NCBI GenBank assembly: GCA_949317995.1
Contig: OX439045.1
Coordinates: 45,279,693-45,343,692 of the forward strand
Source of the DNA: Acholoe squamosa
Taxonomy: Eukaryota > Annelida > Polychaeta > Phyllodocida > Polynoidae
Direction: 5' to 3'
Length of the DNA: 64,000 bases
Shown here: in pieces, positions 20,581 to 31,317 of the stretch
Numbering within the stretch: position 1 is the stretch's first letter
Layout of the letters: the number at the start of each line of letters is the position of its first letter
The notes under the pieces: model-generated
Databases searched by the model: none
What the model saw: only the letters and a program-made list of their open reading frames with translations
Told to the model about the DNA's origin: nothing
Position numbers and translations under genes: made by a program

Positions 20581-22060
20581 ACTGTATTGTATAATATGTA
20601 TAGGCACTGCTATATATACTCTACCAGTGAGCTGAGTCCATGATACAATCCCCATAATTCTTTTTTTATGCATGCACTCCGTGCATGCATTGGTACTATA
20701 AACAATGCATGCCTGATGAAGACAAGAATGTCTCCAATCCCAGTGAAGTGTAATCACTGAGAACGAGAGAAGTGAGAGAAGTAGACACCCATCTCTCCCA
20801 AACCATTTCATGGTCAGTCAGTTTTAACACTGGACTAACCTAAAGGCAGGTAGGCCTATGTAAGCTTCAAGCACTTGTATATACAATTGAGACACAGGTG
20901 TGGTGTCTTTGAAGTATATTACTGGTTGTTCCTAGTTTCTTCTCAGATAACCTTATACATTATTTATTGTGCACAATGCTAGATTGAACCCAATGAAGTT
21001 ACTGTTGTATTACAATTAATTGATAAGCTCTGGGGACATTTTTGGATTGAGGTGGCACTATAGCATATGCATTCTTTACAAATGGTGGATACTGCTGTCC
21101 CCAGGTAGCAGAACCTATAGCTACAGGTAAGTCTATTTTGGTAAAGCCTTTTAGGGTCACTCTGGTGCAGAGTGACTGCCTGGCCAAGCTAGGGTGTAAG
21201 AGAGTAATTATACAGGGCAACTCACTGTACACATGTGTGGATCAACAGGGTAAAAGGTACACCCGCCAGGGGGTGCGCAGGCGTACCTTTTACCGTGTTG
21301 ATCCACATGTGTCTACAGGTAGAAGCTTGTCACTAAACAGTGACACTCAATGTATTTCAGAATACTGCTCTTTCCCCTGTTGATTTACATAGAACGATGA
21401 TGTTATTTAACCCCAACTCTTTACAGTGTGTAGTCAGTTGTGCATCATAGGGTAGCTAGTTAATTCGTTTACCCTGTAAGGTGGATGACGTAGACTAAAG
21501 AAATATTGTGCTTTGTACATGGTTATGGTCCCGCTAATTTTTGTTCAATTTAGATGATTGAATTGAAATAAAAGATCAAGAATGCGGGGAGGGGGCAATA
21601 AATGCATCAAGCACTACAACCTTTGGGGCACCGGAGATATATGTAACACCAATACTTATTACCTGTAGTATGGAAATGTTTTGTTAACTCAAGTTTACGG
21701 GAAAGATGCAAGCAGGAATTTAGATTATTTCACTGACCATAGTTTTAAGTAGCTAAGTCATGCTTACTTCCATTTTCTGTACTTGCAGTATTGTGAGTGA
21801 TAATAGAGCTAATTGCCAAAAGATAATGTGAGTAGTAGTAGACGTTGTTGGTTGACTCGGGCAACAGTTCCCCTTCTATCGCAAGAACACTTCAGTGATG
21901 TGTCCTAGAAAATTTCATATTCATGATAACAGGGTGTGAACATCATTTAATTGTCAATCAACGTAGCGTTATTGTTGTGGAAATAATTATATGAAAGGAT
22001 TGAAAAAACTTCTTTTTATTGTAATCTTAAAATTCGTTATTTTCAAGTCATATTCTTTCA
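20581..22060. other. Non-coding stretch with a long hairpin
   Basis: No gene supported. It includes the palindromic ATGCATGCACTCCGTGCATGCAT near 20677 and the hairpin at 21229-21312. The remainder is anonymous. Confidence 0.4.
21229..21312. repeat. Strong hairpin of about 84 nt
   Basis: The left arm from 21229 (ACACATGTGTGGATCAACAG, GGTAAAAGGTAC) matches the reverse complement of the right arm ending at 21312 with one 2-base indel and one mismatch over about 32 positions. Partial pairing continues into a GC-rich loop. Size and shape are pre-miRNA-like, but it could equally be a small inverted-repeat element. Confidence 0.75.
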
Positions 22061-22067
22061 CGATTGC

Positions 22068-22251
22068 CACAGCGCTTCCCTAGTCCACTTAAAAAGGTCT
22101 ACTTCTCATCTTTCCTATCCCCTCAGGATGTGTGTGGTGCACATATGCGTGAACACTGACACATTCCTCTGTGAAATTGTGTAATGTCGTTCTCACCATG
22201 AATATGACCTTAGCTGTCGAAATGGCGTTAAACATCTATAACTCACTCAGG
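22068..22251 (+). repeat. Dispersed SINE-like repeat, copy A
   Basis: It shares collinear blocks with 56852-57030: ACTTAAAA.GGTCTA, CTTTCCTATCCCCTC, GTGGTGCACATATGC, ACATTCCTCTGTGAAATTGTG, ATGACCTTAGCTGT.GAAATGG and CGTTAAACATCTAT, ending in an ACTCACTCA simple tail. A common 3' body with a short tandem tail is typical of a SINE or LINE 3' end. No pol III boxes were identified. Confidence 0.7.
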
Positions 22252-23283
22252 ATTGCCACTTGTATCAATTGGTCTAGCAGACCCCAAACTCTGTCAGAGT
22301 AGTATCTTGTTTACCCAGCATGTTAGGGCTGGGGAGGTGAGGGGAGGTTCTAGCTTCGAATATGACCCATACCTTCCTGTGAGGATTTACTATAGTTATT
22401 TGCTATGGTCATATATTGTGGCCATATACCCGTGCTCTGTAGCCATTTACCTGTGTTCTGAGAAAATCTAACCTACACACCCATATTGTTTGATGCAGAA
22501 ACTACTATTTATTTACAACTGCACAGAACACTGCACAATAAATGTATTTGACATGCCCGCCTCCACCTCAGGCTTCCCAGTATGGGAGTATTAGCCGTAC
22601 ATGGGTCGGCAAGTGCTCAGGTCATAGTAAGTACACAGAGTGAAGAACACTGATCACTTTGACGCATACTGCACAGGTCACAATTTGTCTCCCACATGAC
22701 ATGTATGAAGGCATGTCGAATGAGGTTGATGCTCTCATATTTGGTTCGTCAACTCCACTTGACATGCATAATGAAGACACGTCACATATTTCTGATCCGT
22801 TCACCTGAGTGCTAGGTAATACTCTGAGACAATTATGTAAGGGTCAAGAGCAGTCAATAGCTATGTACTAATGGTTCAATCAAGGCAGGCCTATAATAGA
22901 AGGCAGTGGATATCATAGTCCCACAGGCCTGCAACACTAAGGCACTTTTTCCTATCTACAGAACTTCTACTTGACTGAGGACCTCTATGCAGTCCATAAG
23001 ACAAGGGCATGGAGGTGCATGGCAATGCCATCTGTCTCCATGTAAGGAAGATACTGAGGTTATAGACTGTCGGTTAGCATACAATCTTTTGGTTTTTTCA
23101 CTGACCCAAACACAAGGTGTCTAACCTCTCCAGTTGAAGAATTAGGGATTATGGGTGTCTATTTTGATATTCAATAACAAATGCAAATTTAACAATGACA
23201 TAGAATTCACTACCATTCGTTGATAGTATTTACAGGACTTAGTGATCTATTCTTCATGAAAACAAATTGACACAGATACATCA
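22252..23283. other. Non-coding stretch, no gene seen
   Basis: Anonymous sequence between the SINE-like repeat and the LINE fragment. No ORF above background. Confidence 0.45.
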
Positions 23284-24275
23284 AATGTCTCAAGAAAGGG
23301 AATTGTAAACTAGTTACTAATCTTAGGCCTATAAGTCTTTTGCCCTTACCGGGAAAGATTTTTGAAAAAATAATGGCCAATAGGTTAAGAGGTTTCTTGG
23401 AGGAAAGGGATATTATGACCAACACTCAACATGGTTTTAGGCCAGGACGGTCCACATTAACTGCAACTACCACATACCTAAACTGTCTGTATAATGCCAT
23501 AGATAAGAATAAGGACACATATAGCCTGTTCTTAGATTATTCCAAGGATTTTGATACTGTGTCACATCCATTGCTGATAAATAAATTAAAAGACTTGGGT
23601 TTATCAAGAAATACTTGTAGTTTGTTCTCCAGCTACTTAACTGGCAGAACACAGAGGGTTGTGGTAAATAATTCTGTATCACAGGTAAAGGCAGTGAAGT
23701 ATGGGGTACCACAAGGGTCAATACTAGGTCCCATATTGTTTACATTATATATAAATGAACTGCCAACATGTTTCCCCTTGTGTTCAACAGTCTTATATGC
23801 TGATGATGCTGTGATGTCAGTGCATAATTTTGGACAGATGAGACAGATGGTTCCTGCTGTGAACCAATGGTGTTGTTCCAACATGTTGACTATCAATAAG
23901 GATAAAACAAAATGGATGCACTTTGGTCCAAATAGTGAAGATACGAATGACAACCAGGTTGATATAAATAATCAGCAACTAGAACGTGTTAAGGAGTTTA
24001 AATACCTTGGTGTATTGATAGATGATGAATTGTCTTTTGATAAGCAGAGGCAAAAAACCAAATCAAATGTCATGTTTAGGGTGCACCAGTTAGCAAAGAT
24101 TAGGAGATATCTTGATGTACCAGGTGCAGTTAAGTTGTATAAAAGTAAGATCCTACCAATATTTGACTATGCCGATATCATATGGGACAACCACCAAGCA
24201 ACATATGCCCAAGATTTACAATTAATCCAGAACAGGGCATTAAGAATTGATAAACATTTTAGAAGCACACTATAG
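23284..24275 (+). pseudogene. 5'-truncated LINE reverse transcriptase fragment
   Basis: The open frame from about 23290 reads KKGNCKLVTNLRPISLLPLPGKIFEKI, then TQHGFRPGRST, FLDYSKDFDTVSHPLL (first Asp; Asp replaces the usual Ala of SKAFD), YGVPQGSILGPILFTLYINEL, TVLYADDAV (YADD catalytic pair) and FKYLGVLIDDELSF. The thumb region ends QLIQNRALRIDKH, with a TAG at 24273. Endonuclease and ORF1 are absent and the C-terminus is cut short. It resembles the ORF2 at 41076-42345 more than the one at 44128, judging by DNxCxxFxSYxTGR-type and LYADDA motifs. No intact neighbour element. Confidence 0.88.
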
Positions 24276-26288
24276 TCTAAAATGTGCCTGATCAATAGTG
24301 TTCTTCTTAGCAATTCAGCAAATCAAAAGATAAACAGCAATGTCATCATTTTATTGCCACGATTTCTATATGTATCTTCCACCTCCGCTCAATTTGCTCG
24401 CCATGCTGAGCTGATTCGTTTTTTTCCTATATATTATCTCCAGTTTCAAAACTGATAACTGCTTAATCAATACTCCATTACGCTAGGAGGAGACAGTCAT
24501 GTACTGCTATATGAACTCGCAAAATTCATGTTCTATGATATACCAAATATTCAGAACTGAAATGCCTGGTTGTATGTAGCTTTATCAGTCATGTTTGTTT
24601 TATACAGATTAAAAAGTCGTGGAGAGATTAAATGACTATACATATTCAGATTGTGTTTTCTGTGCCTTTGTTTGTTTTGTCCGGTAAGATGAAAATAAAA
24701 ACCCACGCATACGCCATTGGTATATGCATGAGACCCATTGCGTTATTCCCCTAGGGGAATACGACTCAACTCGCAATTTATACCTTTAACCTAGCCTTCA
24801 TATTTTCGTTACTGATATTGATACCCCTTCCTGTATTTCCTAAATGTACTCAGAATGGATTACATTATATCAAAGGGGTTCTTTGAATTAGAGAAAGACG
24901 TCCAATGCTATTTTTGGATCGAAATTAGATATTGGTTGTGATGTCTGAGAACGAATCCTTTACAGAGGCCATTTTCAAGGTTCTCTATTCTCTCAGATCT
25001 ATTTTGAACTCTACATAAGCTTCTTTAGAAAGCATAGATTCGGTGCACTTCGGATGTCAGTCTAAGTGATAGGACCTGTTCCTAGCCTTTCACCACCAGT
25101 GCAGAACCATAGCCCATACGACTTAGCAACGTGGTAGTCTTAGTGCCTCATTGCAATAGCATCTCTGCATATTCATAATCAAAATAATATCTCTATTCCG
25201 AGACCACATACTGTTGGTCGACATTGCTGTTCAATAGCTGTGATATGTGATGTTAAAGTGAATATATCAGTCAAAGAACATGAATCTTTCAAGTGGTTTA
25301 TGTAGCTTTTCCCCGAAATTTTATTGTCGCATAAAAGTAGATTTTTCGCCAGCAGTATTGCAGATATACCTCTACTAGACTAGCCCAGTTAACACAGAGT
25401 GAATGACTTAAGGTGGCTGGCGAGGATTGTTAGTTCACCATTTGGACACCAGGAGTCTCCTGCACTCTATTGAAATTACGTGAACCCTTTCGAGGAGAAA
25501 CGGTATGATCGGAAGTGTGTTCCTGGTACCGGCGAAAGTTGAAAGTTTACCTGCTCATATTTAACAAGCGAAATTGGCGCCACGTTAGCGCTTCTCCCCG
25601 AAAGACGTAACCTTGAAATTATGAGAAACAGAGGCAGCTGGGGTAGGGGATTTGGAAGGTACCATATAATCTAGATACATGTACCTATTCTACCTATTTC
25701 CCTTAAGAAAAATGTTCAATCATGGAAAAGATTAGAAATATGCCTGGGACCATATGTCAGAACTATACTCACTGCAAAGATATGCATATAATCCAAGTGC
25801 TGAGGAAATTATAAGAGAATGTAATTACCGTTGGATAAGAATCTGTGGATTTATGTGACATATTGCTGTATAATCCTATATGGTACTAAATGTTCTGTAT
25901 CACAGAAATATGCCTGGGACCCCCACATTTTTATTGCATAAATGAACAGTTCATATCATTTTGGGATTCTAGTGATAATATGGCGAAAAACTTCATTACT
26001 TTTATTCTATCCCCACTAGGTACCTTAACCCTTTTATACAGGGTAATCTACGGGGGAAGGTAACACATGTTCGCAAAAGGTGGAGGTAACAGCCTGTGCT
26101 GATGCCTCTACTATTCAAGGTGAATTTCCCTTTCTCGTCAGAAGCTGAGTTCTATGACCTACCCTGCTTAGTAAGTGACCTTTCTAAATGGTGGGCACGA
26201 GTAAAGGGCCCCAGGGATCGTGCATACTTGTAGGTAAGGGAAGGGCTGGTTCTACTCGTACAGGAACCCTTTTAGAGCTCATTAGACC
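24276..26288. other. Non-coding stretch with a 16-bp palindrome
   Basis: No gene seen. ATTCCCCTAGGGGAAT at 24745-24760 is a perfect palindrome. Otherwise anonymous AT-rich sequence. Confidence 0.45.
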
Positions 26289-27709
26289 CAGCAAATTGTC
26301 GTGACTCCTTGTCACCCTGTGTGAAGTGCCTCACACATGTCGCTAGATGGAACAAGATGCCGCTATAGCACAAGATCAACAGGAATAGCCATGGTGGTGA
26401 TCACATGGCCTCACCACAGATGGTGAGGATGGTGATCACTCAGACTCACCAGGGATGGCGACATGGGTGATCACTCACCTCGCTAGATGAAACATGTACC
26501 TTGTCATAGCGCATGTTCACCAAAGATGGCGAGGATTGTGATCACTCACCCTCAACAGGAATGGTGATGTGGGTGATCACTCACCTCGCTAGATGAGACG
26601 CATACCTCATGATAGCACAGGTTCACCACAGATGACGAGGATCGTGATCACCCACACTCACCAGGGATGGCAATGCGAGTGATCACTCACCTAGCTAGAT
26701 GAAACGCATACCATGCCATAGTGGCGAGGATCGTGATGACTGACTCACACTCACCAGGGATGGTGACATGGGTGATCACTCACCTCCCTAGATGAAATGT
26801 GCACCTTGTCATAGCACAGGTTCACCATGTATGGCGAGTTTGGTGATCACTCAGTCACCAGTGATGGCAACGCTGGTGATCAATCACCTTGTTAGATGAA
26901 AAGCTCATGGTCACAGACACATCATCAGCCTCACATCTGCCAGATTAAAGTATGTTTTGCCAGAAAATGTATTGCCATATATATTTTCCCTCTGACCACA
27001 GAAAAGGTGTTCATGTTGATATTTCCCTATGTATTTTTCCTCTAACCAGAGAAAAGGTGTTTATTGATAGTAGTTTTCATTTTAGGGATACCTCTATGTA
27101 AATTCAATTGATACTTCCTCTCTGTAGTCTTCTTTAATTCAACTCATAATAATTACATGGAATTTGATGTAAAACAAGGCACACATTGGATACTTTTTGG
27201 GAGTGATATACGCCCACACCTCCGTAACGGTCCAGACATCAAACAGTGCTGCTACCTGAACACCAAAAGAAGAAAAATGAGTGAGGTTCCACCATTTGTG
27301 TGAAAGTGAGGGCTGCATAGTCACACAGTGAGGGAGAATCATGTTGGCGAAAGTGGTGAGGCTTCACCACACTGAGTAAGAGTTGATGATGAGTGGCACA
27401 CAGTCACCCATTGGGTGATAATCATGATGGCCAGAGTGGTAGAGATTCTCCATTATTAGTGAGAGTTGACAGTGAGTGAGTGACAAAAAATGTTGGCAAC
27501 AACTGTGAATAGTCACAACATTGAGTAAAAGGTGACACACAGTGGCGGACAGTCACAAGGTTGGTGAGAAAATTGTTGACGACAGCGGTGATAATTTGCC
27601 ATGCCATGCAAGATAACGACGGCGCATTTCATCTAGCGACATGGGTGATCACTCAAAAAGGCCTCACCATGGATCACCAAACATGGCGACAGGTGACGAC
27701 AATTTGCTG
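26289..27709. mobile_element. TIR element with internal minisatellite (about 1.4 kb)
   Basis: The left end is CAGCAAATTGTCGTGAC and the right end GTGACGACAATTTGCTG, inverted repeats of about 17 bp with one mismatch. The interior at 26375-26900 is a tandem array with TAGATGA recurring near 26484, 26590, 26697, 26789 and 26893. The unit is about 93-106 bp and rich in GGTGATCACTCAC. No transposase frame. A relative lies at 4560-4742. Target duplication is unclear. Confidence 0.65.
26375..26900. repeat. About 105-bp tandem repeat, five copies
   Basis: Each unit contains GTGATCACTCACCT.GCTAGATGA followed by CATAGC.CA.GTTCACCA and a CACCAGGGATGGC block. It sits inside the TIR element at 26289-27709. 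Confidence 0.85.
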
Positions 27710-28440
27710 TGGAGTTGATCACATGAAAGGACATTGAAGCAGTTCTAGCCAACACACAAAGCTATTCAAGGGCTGATCCAAGCGTTTTCTGTGGAAAGAT
27801 CATTGCCTTTACAAATAACACAGATCTATTTTCATTTTATTTCGGTAAATTGATTTCACAAGTTGGATGACACAACTTACAGTAATGATACCATTATAAT
27901 AATGCTAGCTTTCTGGATGTACATTGATGTACAGAGGGAGTTATTCTAAGACTAGACGATGATTATTGTGTCTATGAGGTATTCACTTAAATACTTAACC
28001 ATTCATTACAAGAAAGGAAATATGTCCCAGCTTGGTTTATTCTTATTACAGTCCATCTTTCTGGCTATTGTTTGATAAACGGTAGCAAAAGATAATCCTT
28101 TATTTCCACTTTTAAGAAGTTCTGGTTTTCATGTAAATTGATCCATTATCAACACAAAGCTCTCAGGTCTTACATTCATAATACATCAGTATCTCTGACA
28201 AGCTTTTTACAGTTGCCAGACCATAACCGTTCATACTCCTGTTGTTCCTGTTCTTATGCGAGATGTGCCAACCCCTTGCTCCCACTAAGTATGTACTATA
28301 CCTGTCTACGGACTGTAGTATAAGCCTAATGCTTTCTTTTTGGTAGACTTTTGAATTAGATTGTTTATTTTTATGTGTGTGTATATATGGTTCTTTCTGT
28401 TGTATTATTGTTGTATAGTGTTCATCTCATTTTGTAAGTT
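27710..28440. other. Non-coding stretch, no gene seen
   Basis: Anonymous AT-rich DNA between the TIR element and the poly-T start (minus-strand poly-A) of the next LINE. Confidence 0.45.
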
Positions 28441-28759
28441 CTTTTTTTTTTAACGATTTAAACTTTTATTTGACCAAACAAGAAATTACATAAAGCATTC
28501 TTGGAGTAAGACGATCCTTGTGGATACAAATTGGTACTGGTCAACAAAGTTAATGATAGCATCATCAGTAAACTGTTGGAGTGATGCTATCAATGAATAA
28601 ATATAGCAAACCATAGATGAAACAATTTGTGAAAAGATAACAATTAACGTTGAGAGAAATGGCAAAGGCAACCATCAGTATACAATTAGCTAGTTTGACA
28701 CGCCTTAAGAAAAAAAACTGTTAACATAAATGACTTCCTTTGGATCATGGGCGCCTACA

Positions 28760-29260
28760 ACAAGATTACATTGAGGCATTAAGTCAGTATAGAAGCCACC
28801 ATAAGACTTTTAGCAGAATTTTTAAAGATATTATGGTCATTCATGTTTCTTTCCAATACACTTAATGCATTTCAGGCCTGAGCACTTAAAACCATTGGAG
28901 AATTTGCAAACGCTGTGCATTTGGGAATCGGATAGCATAATGCTGGGGCTTGATTTAGTCTAGTGAGTCTAACTGCTGGTTTAACAAATTGGGCATGTTT
29001 CTATCTCTTGTGTGCAAAAGTCTTTATATGGAATACTCTTCTCATTTCAAGAGTAGGAAGTAAGGCGTCTATGTGGATTTGAGCTGAGGAGGTGAGGATA
29101 TGAAGAGATAAGCAGGTTTTGATACACTTGTTCCGCATGTGTTGCAGTTCTTCCAGGTGGAACCCTTATATAATATGTCACAATAATCGATAACTGGCAA
29201 CATATAACTTTTGTAAATTTTCAATCTATGGCTACTATGGCCACCCATGCTTCTAATGTG
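28760..29260 (-). pseudogene. C-terminal remnant of LINE ORF2
   Basis: On the minus strand, shifting frames give YMLPVIDYCDILYKGS, then LEELQHMRNKCIKTCLSL, TLEMRRVFHIKTFAHK, VRLTRLNQAPALCYP and NMNDHNIFKNSAKSLM. This order (P-x-x-[DE]Y, LQxxxNKCI, RR..H/F..., Fk..lk) is the standard region after the RT thumb in CR1/L2/Jockey-type LINEs. Multiple frameshifts. No catalytic residues remain. Confidence 0.6.
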
Positions 29261-29604
29261 TAGATGTCAATCTGAGATGGGCCCTGGTTCATTTAAGAAA
29301 AAGATTTTAAAGTTGGCCGACCAGTGGGGAAAATTATATGACATATAGGCATACTATTAAACCGTTAGCACATATGACGCTGGTATATACCTGTGAGAGA
29401 AAACAAAATTGAACAGCTGATCTTTTGATTGTCTTGACCCACTGCTGTCATTATAAGGGTCTACCGCGTCCAAAATAGAATAATTATAGTGCTAAGTCAA
29501 CAGCATCTCGACAGATTTGGAAGTGCATAAGGTCAATGAGTTAAAATGTATGTTCATTTCACATAGGAATATTTAGGCCTTGGTTAGGAAAGTCAATTGG
29601 TAAT

Positions 29605-30810
29605 TTAGACTGGTGTAGCCTGTAGGTTATTTGTGACCTGTTCCTCCTGCTCCTCAAGTTCTTCATCACCAAAAGTATCATGTTCTTCAAGATCACTATC
29701 ATCTCCATACTCAGCATTCTCTGAATCGTTCTCTGAATACTCATCATCTTCATTCCATCCCCCATCTCTATCATAAGAGATGGGGGATGTTGTTCTGTCC
29801 TAATCCTTTCCAGAACTTTTCCAAGGAGATTTTTAGCCTTTAGGTTTCCCTGATAGCAATGTTTCGCTTGCCCTAGGTGGTAGCTACATGACCAAACAGG
29901 GAGGAAAGATGCTTCATATAAGTGGCCTTCTGTTTTCTGTAGTGCATCTCTACAAAAGGGTACGCTGAATTTTGCTTTGTTTATACAGTACATTATGCCT
30001 TCAGCTCTTTTGGACCAGTCAACTCCTTGTTGAACCTGTTTTCCCAACTCCATTATCACATAGGGGCACGAGGCACTCATTATGAGCTCTTCAATATCCT
30101 TTCTTCCATTTATCCTTGCCTTTATGCCTTGGAAAGCTTGTTCAGATGAATTGTAAGATACCCCCTCCACCGTAAATTCTACTGGAAACAGGTTAGATAG
30201 GCGATTATGTTGGGATCTGAACATGAGACCGTCGTCAGTGTACTCTGTCGTTGCATTTTCAAGATTAATGTCCAGCAATGGGATTTTGTTGAGCATGGCA
30301 TGTGTGTAGGACTTTCCTTCTATTATAACATATTTCTGGTGTTGCTGGCTGTTGTAGTTAAGAGATTGTGCGAGGAAGTGAATGGATCTTAAGTCAGTGA
30401 AATTACATTGTTCCTCTGCTGTTAACTTGTCGCCAATAGATACTGACCTCGATGTATCATTATTTTTCAGATTTTTGAGCAGAGACATCACTTAAGGCTT
30501 GGTGGTAATCTTGTGAAAAATCACTTTAATAGGGCGAATGGTGGGCTTCTTAGCCATACAGTCTTGACCTTCTGTAGGTGCTGAGCCTTCCCTAAACTTT
30601 GAGTTAATAGTGTCAACACCAACTTTGGCCCTGATGTCTATAAATAGCTGTGCTATTACCTGGGGTAAGTCTAAGTATTTCTCCTCTACTCCTTTGATGA
30701 TCAGAACCTTCTTATTGTAGTTGGCTTAAAGCTTCTCAAATTTAGCAGAGTGATCAGTAAGGACTCGAGTCTGGGCCTGAGCTACTACTGTCAAGCGCTT
30801 CATAGTTTTT
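29605..30810 (-). pseudogene. LINE ORF1, RRM-like plus NADAR domain plus acidic tail
   Basis: The RRM-like part (30745-30500) reads NYNKKVLIIKGVEEKYLDLPQ ... RPIKVIFHKI, interrupted by two TAA stops. From 30491 the frame is clean: CTD (VSIGDKLTAEEQCNFTDLRSIHFLAQ, YVIIEGKSYT), then NADAR at residues about 88-232 (30230-29796). NADAR motifs are GLMFRSQHNRLSNLFP, YNSSEQAFQGIKA, VDWSKRAEGIMYC, KAKFS, HLYEAS, a lone Trp at 200, and LKAKNLLGKVLERIR. After Thr232 a 1-base shift leads to a strongly acidic tail (WNEDDEYSENDSENAEYGDD) ending in TAA at 29605. The NADAR family (YbiA/DUF1768) includes N-glycosidases for ADP-ribose-linked substrates. Frame damage makes this copy inactive. Confidence 0.8.
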
Positions 30811-31144
30811 TCCGTTTCAGATAGTGTTGCTGTCATGCCTGAGAGTGTACCCTCTGTATACCCGACGTGATTGGATACCAGTTAAAGTTTTTGTAGTGTT
30901 TTTACAAGTATTCTCCAATTTAACCATCGTTGACTTTACCTTCTCTAGAGTTGTAAGTAATCCATAGTTTTTTTTCCTCAGTGTCACTGAAGCGTTGTCC
31001 CAGACCATTGACAGATTTGATTATGGCTGTTAGGCTAGCGTCCGGTGGGAGCAAATCATTTCGTCTTCTATCTCTGCCACTGCCCCTCATTTGGCGAAGT
31101 TCATCCACCTTTTTATCATATGTGTATAGTCTTGATTGTAACAA
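30811..31144 (-). pseudogene. N-terminal coiled-coil part of the same LINE ORF1
   Basis: The minus-strand frame from 31144 reads YDKKVDELRQMRGSGRDRRRNDLLPPDASLTAI and changes frame at a run of A residues (T-run at 30967-30974). It continues KVKSTMVKLENTCKNTTKTLTGIQ, a heptad-like region, then TATLSETEKTMKRLTVVAQAQTRVLTDHSAKFEKL in a third frame. Coiled coils at this position drive trimerisation in RRM-type LINE ORF1 proteins (family knowledge). Confidence 0.55.
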
Positions 31145-31317
31145 GGGAAAAGCAAGGTATCACCCATTTGTTGACATAACTATACCACTAGTATGTAACC
31201 TGTGATTTGTCAATAATATTACTTCAAACCTTGAACCTAGTCAGATAGCCACAGATATATACAGCTACTTTAGATGCCTTGAGCAGCTTACAATACACCC
31301 CAGTGCTGAGGAGACCT

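Larger units (their letters stand above)
28441..31205 (-). mobile_element. LINE with NADAR-bearing ORF1, ORF2 mostly deleted
   Basis: It is read on the minus strand. Poly-A (T-run at 28442-28451) marks the 3' end. ORF1 (coiled coil, RRM-like, NADAR, acidic tail) spans about 31144-29605. It is followed within about 300 bases by only the C-terminal part of ORF2 (about 29260-28760). Endonuclease and RT core are missing, so there is a large internal deletion. The 5' boundary near 31205 is approximate. ORF1 is related to, but clearly diverged from, that of the plus-strand LINE at 36240-43620. Confidence 0.75.
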
